A DNA stretch of 64,000 nt. It comes from RACS-047 sp031553855 (GTDB taxonomy: Bacteria > Bacillota > Clostridia > Christensenellales > Pumilibacteraceae). The notes below the pieces were generated by a model, which saw only the letters and a list, made by a program, of their open reading frames with translations, was not told the origin of the DNA and did not search any database. The DNA lies in NCBI GenBank assembly GCA_031553855.1, contig JAVBKW010000026.1, positions 35,271-99,270 of the forward strand, in the 5' to 3' direction. Shown piece after piece: positions 8,207-16,963 of this stretch; the stretch's first letter is position 1; every line of letters starts with the position of its first letter. Both the position numbers and the translations under genes were made by a program.

Positions 8207-9289
8207 ATGCCGAACAATGATGAGTTTTTAAAGCAGATCGCTATAATAGCCAAAGAGGCCGAGGCCGAAACCCTTTTAAAAATGCGCGCTCGAGAAGATG
8301 ATTGCGCTGAAATTCCGGGCGTAAAAGAAACGGCTTATTCTGTGCCTGAAAGCTTAAAAAGAGTTTTGCAAAATAAAAACGCGGATAAAAGTAAGGAAAG
8401 AGCTGAGATGTCGGCGGCGCAAATGCGGAAGGCGAACATTCATGAGGGGCACCGCGGACGCGTACGTTTCGCCGTAGATAAGGATCCGGAGTTCGATTCC
8501 TTTTCCGACCATGAGGTTTTAGAATATCTTTTATTCGATTCGTTTACGCGCGGTGACGTAAATCCGTACGCCCACGAGCTTATAAATCATTTCGGCTCGC
8601 TGTGGGGCGTTTTGAGCGCGCACACAAACGACCTGATGAAATTTTCTTACATAAGCGAAAAAACTGCAAGGCGTTTGAATTGCCTGCTTAACGTCGCCCG
8701 AAGAGCCGAAATTTCCAGGCTGAAAAATAACGTATTTTTCGATTCCACCTCAAAAGTCGCCGAGTATTTAGGAGCATATTTAAAATACCGCGACAGGGAG
8801 TCGATTTACGTTGCCTGCCTTGACATAAACGACAGATTGCTCGGCATCAGCCATATTGCTAAGGGCGATAACTCCTTTGTGCAGATCGACGTAAAACGTA
8901 TTGTCGAAGCTGCGCTTCATAACGGCGCAACAAAGGTCATCATCGCGCACAACCATCCCGCGGAAACGCTGTCGCCGTCCATTGACGATATAAACGCAAC
9001 GAAAAAATTGTCGGTCACGCTGCTTTCCATGCACATAATCTTAGTCGACCATATTATTTTTACAACAAACGACTGTTTCAGCTTTTTTGCTAACGGACTT
9101 ATGGAATCGATATATAAAAATTGCGACGAAATACTCGGCTCCGATCTTTGCAAGCAGATCCGCCAGCGCAAATTGGCTATGCCTGAGACGGTAAGAGGTA
9201 AGTACTGCGACTCGGGTATGTATTATGTAAGCTTTAATATGAATGAGGAATTTTTAAAAGACATAGATTTAGAAGCCGAAAAAAAGTAA
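8207..9289 (+). CDS. RadC/YsxA-like JAMM-domain protein with long N-terminal extension
   Basis: A 360-residue protein whose C-terminal half is a RadC-family JAB/MPN domain. The metal-binding motif is HNHPAETLSPSIDD, with His248, His250, Ser257 and Asp260 in place. A UPF0758 helix-hairpin-helix-like region (DHEVLEYLLFDSFTRGD...) precedes it at about 98-170. The first 75 residues are charged and not part of the usual family, which is about 225 residues long. About 60 residues follow the JAMM domain. RadC proteins have no firmly established biochemical role despite the name. Transcription is probably from proA; no good Shine-Dalgarno is seen except a weak AGAGG. Confidence 0.8.
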   Translation: MPNNDEFLKQIAIIAKEAEAETLLKMRAREDDCAEIPGVKETAYSVPESLKRVLQNKNADKSKERAEMSAAQMRKANIHEGHRGRVRFAVDKDPEFDSFSDHEVLEYLLFDSFTRGDVNPYAHELINHFGSLWGVLSAHTNDLMKFSYISEKTARRLNCLLNVARRAEISRLKNNVFFDSTSKVAEYLGAYLKYRDRESIYVACLDINDRLLGISHIAKGDNSFVQIDVKRIVEAALHNGATKVIIAHNHPAETLSPSIDDINATKKLSVTLLSMHIILVDHIIFTTNDCFSFFANGLMESIYKNCDEILGSDLCKQIRQRKLAMPETVRGKYCDSGMYYVSFNMNEEFLKDIDLEAEKK

Positions 9290-9303
9290 ACGCATTAAGA
9301 TAA

Positions 9304-9345
9304 AAGTGGCTGTCTCACGAGTTTTTTCTCGTGAGACAGCCACTT
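9304..9345 (+). terminator. 18-bp perfect inverted repeat, bidirectional terminator
   Basis: AAGTGGCTGTCTCACGAG at 9304-9321 pairs perfectly with 9328-9345 around a six-T loop. It lies between the convergent radC-like and argH genes and probably terminates both, although the flanking T-runs are short. Confidence 0.7.
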
Positions 9346-9385
9346 ATAAAGTATAGTACAATAGATTTTCGCATTTAAAAAGAAA

Positions 9386-10759
9386 TTACAATTTTTTCAG
9401 CTGCTTTTGCAATGCGGCAATTTCTTTTTTTACGGAGTCTTTCGACGGCGCGCCGGGAACCTTACGGTTGCTAATAACGTTTTCAAGCTTTACGGCTTTT
9501 AAAATATCTTCTTCAAACATCGGGGAAAGCGCTTTATATTCTTGAACCGTCAGTTTATTTAAGGGTTTGCGCGCGTTTGAGGCATAAATAACCAACCGTC
9601 CTATAACTTCGTGCGCTTGCCTGAACGGCATACCTTTTTTCACAAGGTAGTCGGCGCAGTCGGTTGCCGCAGTATAACCGCCGCCCGCGCCTTTATAAAG
9701 CCTTTGTTTATCAAATGTAAAGGTTGGCAGCATTGCGGTGAAAAGGTTTAGCACGCTAAAAATCGTATCCTCAGCGTCGAAAACGGCCTCTTTATCTTCC
9801 TGCATATCCTTGTTGTAGGCAAGCGGAAGCCCTTTCATAACGGTAAGTAGCGACATAAGATGGCCGTAGCACCTTCCGGTTTTTCCGCGTATAAGCTCGC
9901 ACATATCCGGATTCTTTTTTTGAGGCATAATACTCGAGCCTGTGGAATAGCGGTCGTCAAGCTTTATATAGCCGAATTCGTCGGTCGCCCAATATATGAT
10001 TTCCTCGTTAAAACGCGACATATGCATCATAAAGACGCAGCAGGCGGAAAGATATTCCAGCGCAAAATCGCGGTCGGAAACGCTGTCTATTGAGTTTGCG
10101 GTTATAGAATCAAATCCTAATAATTCAGCGACTCTTTCCCTGTTTATGGGGTACGTGGTGCCGCATAAGGCGCACGCGCCGAGCGGCATAACATTGATAC
10201 GCTTGCGGCAGTCTGAAAACCTTTGAGCGTCGCGCAAAAACATTTCCGCATACGCCATATAATGATGGGCAAGCGTCGTGGGCTGGGCTTTTTGCATATG
10301 CGTGTACGCGGGAATAATAGTGTCGAAGTTGTTTTTTGCGATATTTATTAAGGTTTCGATAAGGGTTTTAAGTTTAGCAACAGTCTTATCTACCGATTCG
10401 CGCAGATACATCCTTAAGTCGAGCGCCACCTGATCGTTGCGGGAGCGGGAGGTGTGGAGCCTTTTGCCCACAGTGCCGATACGGCGCGTCAGCTCTTCCT
10501 CCACAAACATATGGATATCTTCGGCATTCTTAAATTCGATTTTGCCGTTTTCAATGTCCGCCAAAATTTCTTTAAGCGTTTTTACTATTATGTCGGCGTC
10601 AGCCTTTTCAATTATGCCGCATTCGCCAAGCATCGTGCAATGCGCGATACTCCCTAAAATATCAAATTTATAAAGACGGCAGTCAAAGGAAAGCGAGCTG
10701 TTGAATTCGTCAGCCTGCTTATCTATATCCTGCTCAAACCGTCCCGACCACATTTTCAT
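9386..10759 (-). CDS. argH: Argininosuccinate lyase
   Basis: A 457-residue enzyme of the fumarase/aspartase superfamily that splits argininosuccinate into arginine and fumarate, the last step of arginine synthesis. The superfamily signature GSSIMPQKKNPD lies at about residues 274-285 and the substrate loop TSRSRNDQ at 103-110. AAGGAA precedes the ATG on the minus strand. It follows argG in the same direction, with a structured repeat in between. Confidence 0.97.
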   Translation of the reverse strand: MKMWSGRFEQDIDKQADEFNSSLSFDCRLYKFDILGSIAHCTMLGECGIIEKADADIIVKTLKEILADIENGKIEFKNAEDIHMFVEEELTRRIGTVGKRLHTSRSRNDQVALDLRMYLRESVDKTVAKLKTLIETLINIAKNNFDTIIPAYTHMQKAQPTTLAHHYMAYAEMFLRDAQRFSDCRKRINVMPLGACALCGTTYPINRERVAELLGFDSITANSIDSVSDRDFALEYLSACCVFMMHMSRFNEEIIYWATDEFGYIKLDDRYSTGSSIMPQKKNPDMCELIRGKTGRCYGHLMSLLTVMKGLPLAYNKDMQEDKEAVFDAEDTIFSVLNLFTAMLPTFTFDKQRLYKGAGGGYTAATDCADYLVKKGMPFRQAHEVIGRLVIYASNARKPLNKLTVQEYKALSPMFEEDILKAVKLENVISNRKVPGAPSKDSVKKEIAALQKQLKKL

Positions 10760-10872
10760 AACATATGTTCCTTAATTTATATTTTCTTCAGCCGCCGCAA
10801 AAGGCCTGAAATAGGTATTGCAGACGTAAAAGGGCTGAAATATGGGATTGCCGCGGGAATTTATTCCGAGAA

Positions 10873-11006
10873 GCAAAAATGCTTGCTTGCAAGGGCATTT
10901 TTGCGCCGCCGACAAAGGGTGAATAGCCCGCACTTTAGTTTAGCGTAAGAAGGCGCACTAGCTGCGCGAGATGCAGAATTTATCCTGCGGTATAAATACC
11001 CTTTAT
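10873..11006 (-). repeat. Dispersed structured element, copy 1 (minus orientation)
   Basis: This is the most diverged of three copies. On the minus strand it starts with ATAAAGGGT, which overlaps the argG stop codon (11003-11005), and ends with the hairpin GCAAAAATGC/GCATTTTTGC (10873-10882 with 10895-10904). The outer stem is 7 bp here (AAAGGGT/ACCCTTT, 10914-10920 with 10998-11004). The second inner hairpin has a different sequence (GCGCA/TGCGC) but still pairs. It occupies most of the argG-argH spacer. The remaining spacer, about 10760-10872, shows nothing else I can name. Confidence 0.85.
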
Positions 11007-12214
11007 TTTTTGTTTCTCTTCATCATCTGCGCGCGTACCTTTAAGGGCAGTCCGAACAGGTTAATGAATCCGCCCGCGTCCTTTTGGTCGTAAACGTGAT
11101 CCTCTGAGAAAGTCGCGATATCCTCGTCGTAGAGAGAGAACGGCGATTTTGCGCCCGCACCCGAAACCTTGCCTTTAAAAAGCTTAACGCGGACTGTTCC
11201 GGTAACTGTGCTTTGCGTAGAATCCACAAACGCGCTTATGGCTTCCCTTAAAGGGGTGAACCAGTTGCCGTCATAAACAAGCTCCGAAAAACGGATCGCA
11301 AGCATATCCTTATAGTGCATCGTCTGGCGGTCAAGCGTAAGCTCCTCCAAATTGCGGTGGGCAAAATACAGTATCTCTCCGCCGGGAGTTTCATAAACGC
11401 CCCTGGATTTCATTCCCACAAGCCTGTTTTCCACCATATCTACAACGCCTACGCCGTGCTTTGCGCCGATTGAGTTAAGAGCAGTGAGCAGCTCAACTGC
11501 GCCCATTTTTTTGCCGCCTACAGAAACGGGGATCCCTTTTTCAAAGCCGATCTCCACGTATTCGGGCTTGTCCGGAGCTTGAGCAACAGGGTTGCAAATC
11601 AGCAGCATTTCGTCTTTAGGCTCATTCCAGGGGTCCTCTAAATCGCAGCCCTCATGCGAAAGATGCCAGATATTCCTGTCCATAGAGTACGGGCTTTTTT
11701 TAGAAACGTTGATTTCCAAATTGTGCTTTTCAGCGTAAGCGATTTCTTCTTCTCTGGACTTTATGTCCCAAATACGCCAGGGCGCGATTATTTTCATCTC
11801 AGGCGCGAGAGCTTTGATAGTCAGCTCAAAACGAACCTGATCGTTGCCTTTTCCGGTGCAGCCGTGGCATATTGCGTCCGCGCCTTCCTTTAAGGCTATT
11901 TCAACGATACGTTTTGCAATTATAGGACGGGCGAACGACGTTCCCAAAAGATATTTATTTTCATACTTTGCGTCGGCCTTCAGCGTGGGAAAGATAAAAT
12001 CCGTGATAAACTCTTCGGTGAGGTTTTCAATAAAAATTTTCGACGCGCCGGATCTTATAGCTTTTTCGTTTAAAGGTGCAAGCTCCTCGCCTTGCCCGAC
12101 GTCGGCGGCAACAGCAATGACTTCGCAGTCGTAGTTTTCCTTTAGCCACGGAATAATGACGGTAGTGTCAAGTCCGCCCGAATATGCTAAAACGATCTTC
12201 ATTTTTTTGCTCAT
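11003..12214 (-). CDS. argG: Argininosuccinate synthase
   Basis: A 403-residue ATP-dependent ligase joining citrulline and aspartate. The N-terminal ATP pyrophosphatase P-loop AYSGGLDTT lies at residues 10-18. Other family segments include GCTGKGNDQVRFE and GRNYSMDRNIWHLSHEG-like sequence (here KSPYSMDRNIWHLSHEG). AAGGAGA precedes the ATG. It is the first gene of an argG-argH unit divergent from ruvC. The stop codon lies inside the downstream repeat element. Confidence 0.97.
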   Translation of the reverse strand: MSKKMKIVLAYSGGLDTTVIIPWLKENYDCEVIAVAADVGQGEELAPLNEKAIRSGASKIFIENLTEEFITDFIFPTLKADAKYENKYLLGTSFARPIIAKRIVEIALKEGADAICHGCTGKGNDQVRFELTIKALAPEMKIIAPWRIWDIKSREEEIAYAEKHNLEINVSKKSPYSMDRNIWHLSHEGCDLEDPWNEPKDEMLLICNPVAQAPDKPEYVEIGFEKGIPVSVGGKKMGAVELLTALNSIGAKHGVGVVDMVENRLVGMKSRGVYETPGGEILYFAHRNLEELTLDRQTMHYKDMLAIRFSELVYDGNWFTPLREAISAFVDSTQSTVTGTVRVKLFKGKVSGAGAKSPFSLYDEDIATFSEDHVYDQKDAGGFINLFGLPLKVRAQMMKRNKK

Positions 12215-12226
12215 AATCTCTCCTTG

Positions 12227-12242
12227 TCAAGAAATGTCTTGA
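12227..12242 (-). promoter_or_regulatory. Inverted repeat just upstream of argG ribosome site
   Basis: TCAAGA, a 4-nt spacer and TCTTGA form a perfect inverted repeat directly before the argG Shine-Dalgarno. It may be an operator or an mRNA hairpin. It does not clearly match the Bacillus AhrC box, so the link to arginine control is only positional. Confidence 0.3.
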
Positions 12243-12394
12243 CTTTTAAAATATTAAATATTATCATTAAGTGTAAGCCTTTTTGCGCGAAAAATAGCAA
12301 GGAACAAATGAAAAACAGATAAAACGTTTATGCGCGCCGTACTATACTATAATAATATATTTATGCGTTTTTATCAACAGATTTAGGAGCGATT

Positions 12395-12883
12395 TTGATA
12401 ATTTTAGGTATTGATCCCGGATATGCGACTATCGGATACGGCGTTATCGAAAAAACGGCAGCGGCTTTAAAGCCGGTCGATTACGGCGCGGTGCTGACGC
12501 CCAAAGACGAGTCTATGCCGGTGCGCCTTGCAATGATAGACGAGTCATTTACTAAGCTTATCCAAAAGTACAAGCCCGACGCCGTTGCGATCGAGGAGCT
12601 TTTTTTCAACACAAATATAACTACCGGCATAAAGGTCGCACAGGCGCGCGGCGTGCTGATGCTCTGCGCGATAAAGGAATGCGGCCATTTGTTCGAGTAT
12701 ACGCCGCTGCAGATCAAGCTTGCGCTCACCGGAAACGGCAGGGCGGAAAAGCAGCAGCTGCAATATATGGTCCGTTCTCTTTTAGGGTTAAAGGAAACTC
12801 CGAAGCCCGACGACGCCGCCGATGCTTTAGCCGCGGCGATATGCCACGCAAACACCGCAAAATATAATCACAGAGTAATGTGA
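12395..12883 (+). CDS. ruvC: Crossover junction endodeoxyribonuclease RuvC
   Basis: A 162-residue RNase H-fold resolvase that cuts Holliday junctions in the RuvABC pathway. Acidic catalytic residues are present: Asp7 in GIDPG, the Glu pair at 67-68 in VAIEELFF, and Asp residues in PKPDDAADALAAAI near 139-143. The start is TTG at 12395, with AGGAG 5-6 nt before it; no suitable ATG exists. The last 17 codons are repeated in tandem immediately after the stop. First gene of ruvC-ruvA-ruvB-queA-tgt. Confidence 0.95.
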   Translation: MIILGIDPGYATIGYGVIEKTAAALKPVDYGAVLTPKDESMPVRLAMIDESFTKLIQKYKPDAVAIEELFFNTNITTGIKVAQARGVLMLCAIKECGHLFEYTPLQIKLALTGNGRAEKQQLQYMVRSLLGLKETPKPDDAADALAAAICHANTAKYNHRVM

Positions 12884-12940
12884 AAAGAAATATGCCACGC
12901 AAGCACTTTAAAATATGATCACAAAGTAATGTAAAAAGGA
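12839..12940 (+). repeat. Tandem duplication of the 3-prime end of ruvC
   Basis: Two 51-bp units (12839-12889 and 12890-12940) match at most positions. In frame, the first codes ICHANTAKYNHRVM then stop; the second codes ICHASTLKYDHKVM then stop. The second lies outside the gene because the first has a stop. The third-base and other differences show that the duplication is not recent. Confidence 0.85.
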
Positions 12941-12953
12941 AACGGCAGATAAA

Positions 12954-13541
12954 ATGTACAGCTATATAAAGGGTAAGCTTACCGATATTTTTGAAAATAA
13001 TATAACAGTCGAGGCCTCAGGGCTAGGCTATGATTTGACGGTTAGCGCGGCTTGTCTTTTAGAAAACCGCGAAATAGGAAAGGAAGTTAAAATCTACACT
13101 TATTTATGCGTGCGCGACGACGGCGTTTCGCTGTTCGGCTTTTCTTCCAAAATAGAAAAAAGTATGTTCCTGCGGCTTATCACCGTTTCGGGGATAGGGC
13201 CGAAGGTCGCTATAAATATTTTAAGCGGCATCCCTTTAAGTGAACTCTCCCGCGCCGTTGCCACGTCCGATACTGCGCGTTTAAGCTCCGTCAAGGGCGT
13301 AGGGAAAAAGACTGCCGAAAGGATTATTTTAGAGCTAAAAGATAAGATGAGTGCGGAAATAAACGTCGATTTAAGCAAAAATACGGGTATTATGTCAGAC
13401 AAAGTACTATTGAATGACGACGCGATAACCGCTTTAGTTTCGCTGGGTTACTCAAAAGCCGAGGCTGTGGCTGCGTCTAATAAATACTACGTTGCCGGCT
13501 TAAGTACGGAAGAGCTTATAATGAAGGTTTTAAAAGGCTGA
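12954..13541 (+). CDS. ruvA: Holliday junction branch migration subunit RuvA
   Basis: A 195-residue protein that forms the tetramer gripping the junction and loads RuvB. N-terminal OB domain (MYSYIKGKLTDI...), then two helix-hairpin-helix motifs VSGIGPKVAINILSGIP and VKGVGKKTAERIILELK, and a C-terminal domain III that contacts RuvB (ALVSLGYSKAEAVAA). AAAGGAA precedes the ATG. It lies between ruvC and ruvB. Confidence 0.96.
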   Translation: MYSYIKGKLTDIFENNITVEASGLGYDLTVSAACLLENREIGKEVKIYTYLCVRDDGVSLFGFSSKIEKSMFLRLITVSGIGPKVAINILSGIPLSELSRAVATSDTARLSSVKGVGKKTAERIILELKDKMSAEINVDLSKNTGIMSDKVLLNDDAITALVSLGYSKAEAVAASNKYYVAGLSTEELIMKVLKG

Positions 13542-13573
13542 TAAACGGTTAAATTTTAAGGATCGATAAATAA

Positions 13574-14641
13574 ATGGAAGACGACAGAATAATTACGGGT
13601 ATGCAGAAGGTGACCGAAACGGATTTAGAGGTCACTCTTCGCCCCAAAACGCTTGCCGATTACGTCGGTCAAGACAAAATGAAGTCAAACTTAAAGGTGT
13701 TTATAGAAGCAAGCAAATTGCGCGGCGAGGCTCTCGACCACGTGCTTTTATACGGCCCTCCGGGGCTTGGTAAGACTACTATGTCACACATAATAGCAAA
13801 CGAATTGGGCGTCAGCCTGCGTATAACGAGCGGCCCGGCCATCGAACGCGCCGCCGACCTTGTTTCTATTTTAACGAACCTCAACGAAAACGACGTGCTT
13901 TTTATCGACGAGATACACGGGCTCAACAGGGCTGTGGAGGAAATCCTCTATCCCGCTATGGAGGACTTCAATCTCGATATCATAATAGGAAAGGGGCCGA
14001 GCGCGAGAAGCATGCGCCTTACGCTCCCGCCGTTTACTTTAATAGGCGCAACTACGAGGGCGGGCATGCTCACCGGCCCCTTGCGCGATAGGTTCGGCGT
14101 TATCTGCCGTTTAGAAATGTATTCGCCACAGGAGTTAAAAATCATCGTCACGCGTTCGGCGAAAATTTTAGGGCTGGATATGACGGAGGCGGCTTGCCTT
14201 GAAATATCGAGGCGTTCAAGAGGCACTCCGAGGATTGCAAACAGGTTGCTTAAGCGCGTGCGCGATTTTGCGCAGGTCGCCGGCAACGGAAAGCTTGACC
14301 TTGATATGGCAAAATACGCTTTAAGGCTGCTTGAAATCGACGATCTGGGGCTTGATTCGCTCGACAGAAAGCTGCTTTCAACCATTATGGAAAAATTTGC
14401 GGGCGGCCCCGTCGGGCTTGACACTCTCTCGTCCTCTATCAACGAGGATCCGGCGACTATCGAGGATTGTATCGAGCCGTTTTTGATGCAGCAGGGTTTT
14501 ATATCCAGGATGCCGCGCGGCAGAGTCTGCACAGAGCTGGCCTATAAGCATATGGGGCTAAAATATCCGGCGGCTTTAAGAGAAAAAACCGCCGCGCAGA
14601 TCAGCTTTGAAGAGATAGGGGATAAAACGACAGGTGAATAA
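13574..14641 (+). CDS. ruvB: Holliday junction helicase motor RuvB
   Basis: A 355-residue AAA+ ATPase that drives branch migration with RuvA. Walker A GPPGLGKTT at 61-69, Walker B LFIDEIH at about 109-115, sensor 1 IGATTRAG and arginine finger GPLRDRFG are all present, with a C-terminal winged helix. It overlaps the start of queA by 8 bp, indicating co-transcription. Confidence 0.97.
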   Translation: MEDDRIITGMQKVTETDLEVTLRPKTLADYVGQDKMKSNLKVFIEASKLRGEALDHVLLYGPPGLGKTTMSHIIANELGVSLRITSGPAIERAADLVSILTNLNENDVLFIDEIHGLNRAVEEILYPAMEDFNLDIIIGKGPSARSMRLTLPPFTLIGATTRAGMLTGPLRDRFGVICRLEMYSPQELKIIVTRSAKILGLDMTEAACLEISRRSRGTPRIANRLLKRVRDFAQVAGNGKLDLDMAKYALRLLEIDDLGLDSLDRKLLSTIMEKFAGGPVGLDTLSSSINEDPATIEDCIEPFLMQQGFISRMPRGRVCTELAYKHMGLKYPAALREKTAAQISFEEIGDKTTGE

Positions 14642-15653
14642 AAGCGATTTTTTTTACGATTTGCCGCCCGCTCTTATAGCGCAAACGCCCCTAGAGCCGC
14701 GCGACAGCTCAAGGCTCCTTGTTTATAACCGGTCGGACGGGAGTATAAACGATAAGATTTTTAAAGACGTTATTGATTATCTGGATGAGGGCGACGTGCT
14801 TGTTTTAAATAAAACAAAGGTGATCCCGGCGCGTATTTACGGTGTGAAGGACAGCGGCGCAAAGGTTGAGTTCCTGCTGCATAAAAGGCAGAACTATACC
14901 GATTGGGAAGCTTTGGCAAAGCCCGCGAAAAGAGCCAAATCAGGCGATATCTTCATTTTTTCCGACAGGCTTAAAGCGGAAGTTACAGGCGGCGCAGATG
15001 AGGGCGCGAGGTATTTAAGATTCATATTCGACGGAGTTTTTGAGGATATTTTAAGCGCTGTAGGCGAAATGCCTCTTCCGCATTATATTCACGAAAAGCT
15101 TGCCGATAAGGCGCGTTATCAGACAGTCTACGCTAAAGAGGACGGCTCCAGCGCGGCGCCGACCGCCGGGCTTCATTTTACGCCGCAGCTGTTAGAAAGG
15201 ATAAAGCAAAAGGGCGTTGTAATAGCCGAGGTGCTGCTGCATGTGGGTTTGGGTACATTCAGGCCGGTCAAAACTGAAAATATTCTCGATCATAAAATGC
15301 ACAGCGAGTATTTTAAGCTTACTAAAGAATGCGCTGAAATTATAAATAATGCCAAGAAAAACGGCAAAAAAGTGGTCGCTGTGGGTACTACGTCTGTCAG
15401 AGTACTGGAAAGCGCGGAGTATTGCGGCGGCAAAATTTTGCCTAGCGAGGGAAACACGCAGATATTTATTTATCCGCCGTATAAATTCAAATGTGTAGAC
15501 GCGCTTATTACGAATTTTCATTTGCCTGAATCGACTCTTATAATGCTTGTCTCCGCGCTGCTGGGCAGAGAGAAAACTCTTGAGATTTATGATTATGCGG
15601 TCAGGCATAAATACCGGTTTTTCAGTTTTGGAGACGCTTGTTTATTTTTATGA
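14634..15653 (+). CDS. queA: tRNA preQ1(34) S-adenosylmethionine ribosyltransferase-isomerase
   Basis: A 339-residue enzyme that transfers the ribosyl part of S-adenosylmethionine to preQ1 in tRNA to make epoxyqueuosine. Typical segments: FFYDLPPALIAQTPLEPRDSSRLL at the N-terminus and APTAGLHFT and GLGTFRPV in the body. The start is GTG at 14634 inside the end of ruvB. The neighbour tgt acts one step earlier in the same queuosine pathway. Confidence 0.96.
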   Translation: MNKSDFFYDLPPALIAQTPLEPRDSSRLLVYNRSDGSINDKIFKDVIDYLDEGDVLVLNKTKVIPARIYGVKDSGAKVEFLLHKRQNYTDWEALAKPAKRAKSGDIFIFSDRLKAEVTGGADEGARYLRFIFDGVFEDILSAVGEMPLPHYIHEKLADKARYQTVYAKEDGSSAAPTAGLHFTPQLLERIKQKGVVIAEVLLHVGLGTFRPVKTENILDHKMHSEYFKLTKECAEIINNAKKNGKKVVAVGTTSVRVLESAEYCGGKILPSEGNTQIFIYPPYKFKCVDALITNFHLPESTLIMLVSALLGREKTLEIYDYAVRHKYRFFSFGDACLFL

Positions 15654-15708
15654 GCGGAAACTTGGAAAAGAATTTAGGCAACAAGCCGACAGCAAACAAA
15701 AGGTGACT

Positions 15709-16830
15709 ATGGATACACAATTTTCTTTTAAAACAACGCATTATTGCAGCGCGTCTGGCGCGCGCACGGGCGAATTGACTACGCCGCACGGAATTATACA
15801 AACCCCCGTTTTTATGCCGGTGGGAACTTGCGCTACTGTGAAAAGCTTAACTCCGCAGGATGTTGAGGAAACCGGAGCGCAGATACTGCTTTCAAACACA
15901 TATCATTTATATATGCGCCCGGGGCACGAAATAGTTAAAAAGGCGGGAGGACTGCATAAATTTATGGGCTGGAATAAGCCTATCCTCACCGACAGCGGCG
16001 GCTTTCAGGTTTTTTCGCTCTCGGACCTAAGAAAAATTACCGAGGACGGCGTCGCATTTTCCTCGCATATCGACGGCTCAAAGCATATGTTTACTCCCGA
16101 ATATGCGATCGAAATTGAAAACGCGCTCGGCGCAGATATTATAATGGCGTTTGACGAATGCTCGGCATACGGAGCCGATCATAATTATGCCCACAGCGCG
16201 ATGAAACGGACGCTGTCGTGGCTTGAAAGATGCTATAACTATCATAAAAACGAAAAACAAATGCTTTTTCCGATAGTTCAGGGTAACGTATATAAGGACC
16301 TTAGGCTTTATTCGCTCAGCGCGTCAAAGGAATTTGCTAAATGCGGCATAGCTGTGGGGGGCTTAAGCGTAGGCGAACCGAAAGAACAGATGTATGAAAT
16401 GCTTACTGTTATGCAGCCGCATTATCCCGAAAATATGCCGCGTTACCTTATGGGCGTGGGAAGCCCCGACTGCCTTGTCGAGGGGGTAAAACGCGGAATA
16501 GATATGTTCGACTGTGTTATCCCCACGCGTATTGCCCGAAACGGCACCGCCTACACAACTCAAGGCAAGGTGGTAGTCCGAAACGGCATATACAAAGAGG
16601 ATTTTACGCCGCTCGACCCGCTTTGCGATTGCTACTGCTGCCGCAACTTTACAAAAGCTTATCTGCGCCACCTTATTAATACCGACGAAATTTTGGGCGG
16701 GCGGCTGCTCTCATACCATAACATCTACTATCTTACGCATCTTATGGGGCGCATCCGCGCGGCTATAAATGCAGACCGCTTTGAGGAATTTTATAAGAGC
16801 TTTATAACCTCGCCCGAATACAAACAGTAA
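15709..16830 (+). CDS. tgt: tRNA-guanine transglycosylase
   Basis: A 374-residue TIM-barrel enzyme that swaps guanine 34 for preQ1 in GUN-anticodon tRNAs. Asp95 in LTDSGGFQVFS is the general acid and Asp268 in FDCVIPTRIARNG the nucleophile. Zinc ligands are Cys306, Cys308, Cys311 and His321 (CDCYCCRNFTKAYLRH). The frame is open further upstream into queA, but the family start MDTQFSFKTTH with AGGTG before it at 15709 gives the normal length. A queA-tgt pair suggests queuosine synthesis from preQ1. Confidence 0.96.
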   Translation: MDTQFSFKTTHYCSASGARTGELTTPHGIIQTPVFMPVGTCATVKSLTPQDVEETGAQILLSNTYHLYMRPGHEIVKKAGGLHKFMGWNKPILTDSGGFQVFSLSDLRKITEDGVAFSSHIDGSKHMFTPEYAIEIENALGADIIMAFDECSAYGADHNYAHSAMKRTLSWLERCYNYHKNEKQMLFPIVQGNVYKDLRLYSLSASKEFAKCGIAVGGLSVGEPKEQMYEMLTVMQPHYPENMPRYLMGVGSPDCLVEGVKRGIDMFDCVIPTRIARNGTAYTTQGKVVVRNGIYKEDFTPLDPLCDCYCCRNFTKAYLRHLINTDEILGGRLLSYHNIYYLTHLMGRIRAAINADRFEEFYKSFITSPEYKQ

Positions 16831-16851
16831 GAAAAAACAGTATAAAATCGC

Positions 16852-16880
16852 TTGCAATGCTTGTATTTTTGTGGTATCAT
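16852..16880 (+). promoter_or_regulatory. Promoter of rplS
   Basis: TTGCAA at 16852-16857, 17 bp spacer, TATCAT at 16875-16880 with an upstream TGG extension. Confidence 0.7.
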
Positions 16881-16895
16881 TATAAGGTTGACTCG

Positions 16896-16938
16896 TGTGT
16901 TCCGCTGCTAAGAGGTTATAAAACCGGTATTGAACACA
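16896..16938 (+). ncRNA. rplS leader hairpin (L19-leader type)
   Basis: TGTGTTC at 16896-16902 pairs with GAACACA at 16932-16938, enclosing about 29 nt, in the 5-prime UTR of rplS just before AGGAGG. Its place and size fit the L19 leader RNA known in Firmicutes, but I have not matched a covariance model. Confidence 0.55.
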
Positions 16939-16963
16939 TCAGAATTACAGGAGGTATGTCAAA

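Noticed and set aside
15547..15708. N-terminal extension of tgt by 54 residues
   Set aside because: It overlaps queA and does not match the transglycosylase N-terminus; ATG 15709 fits.
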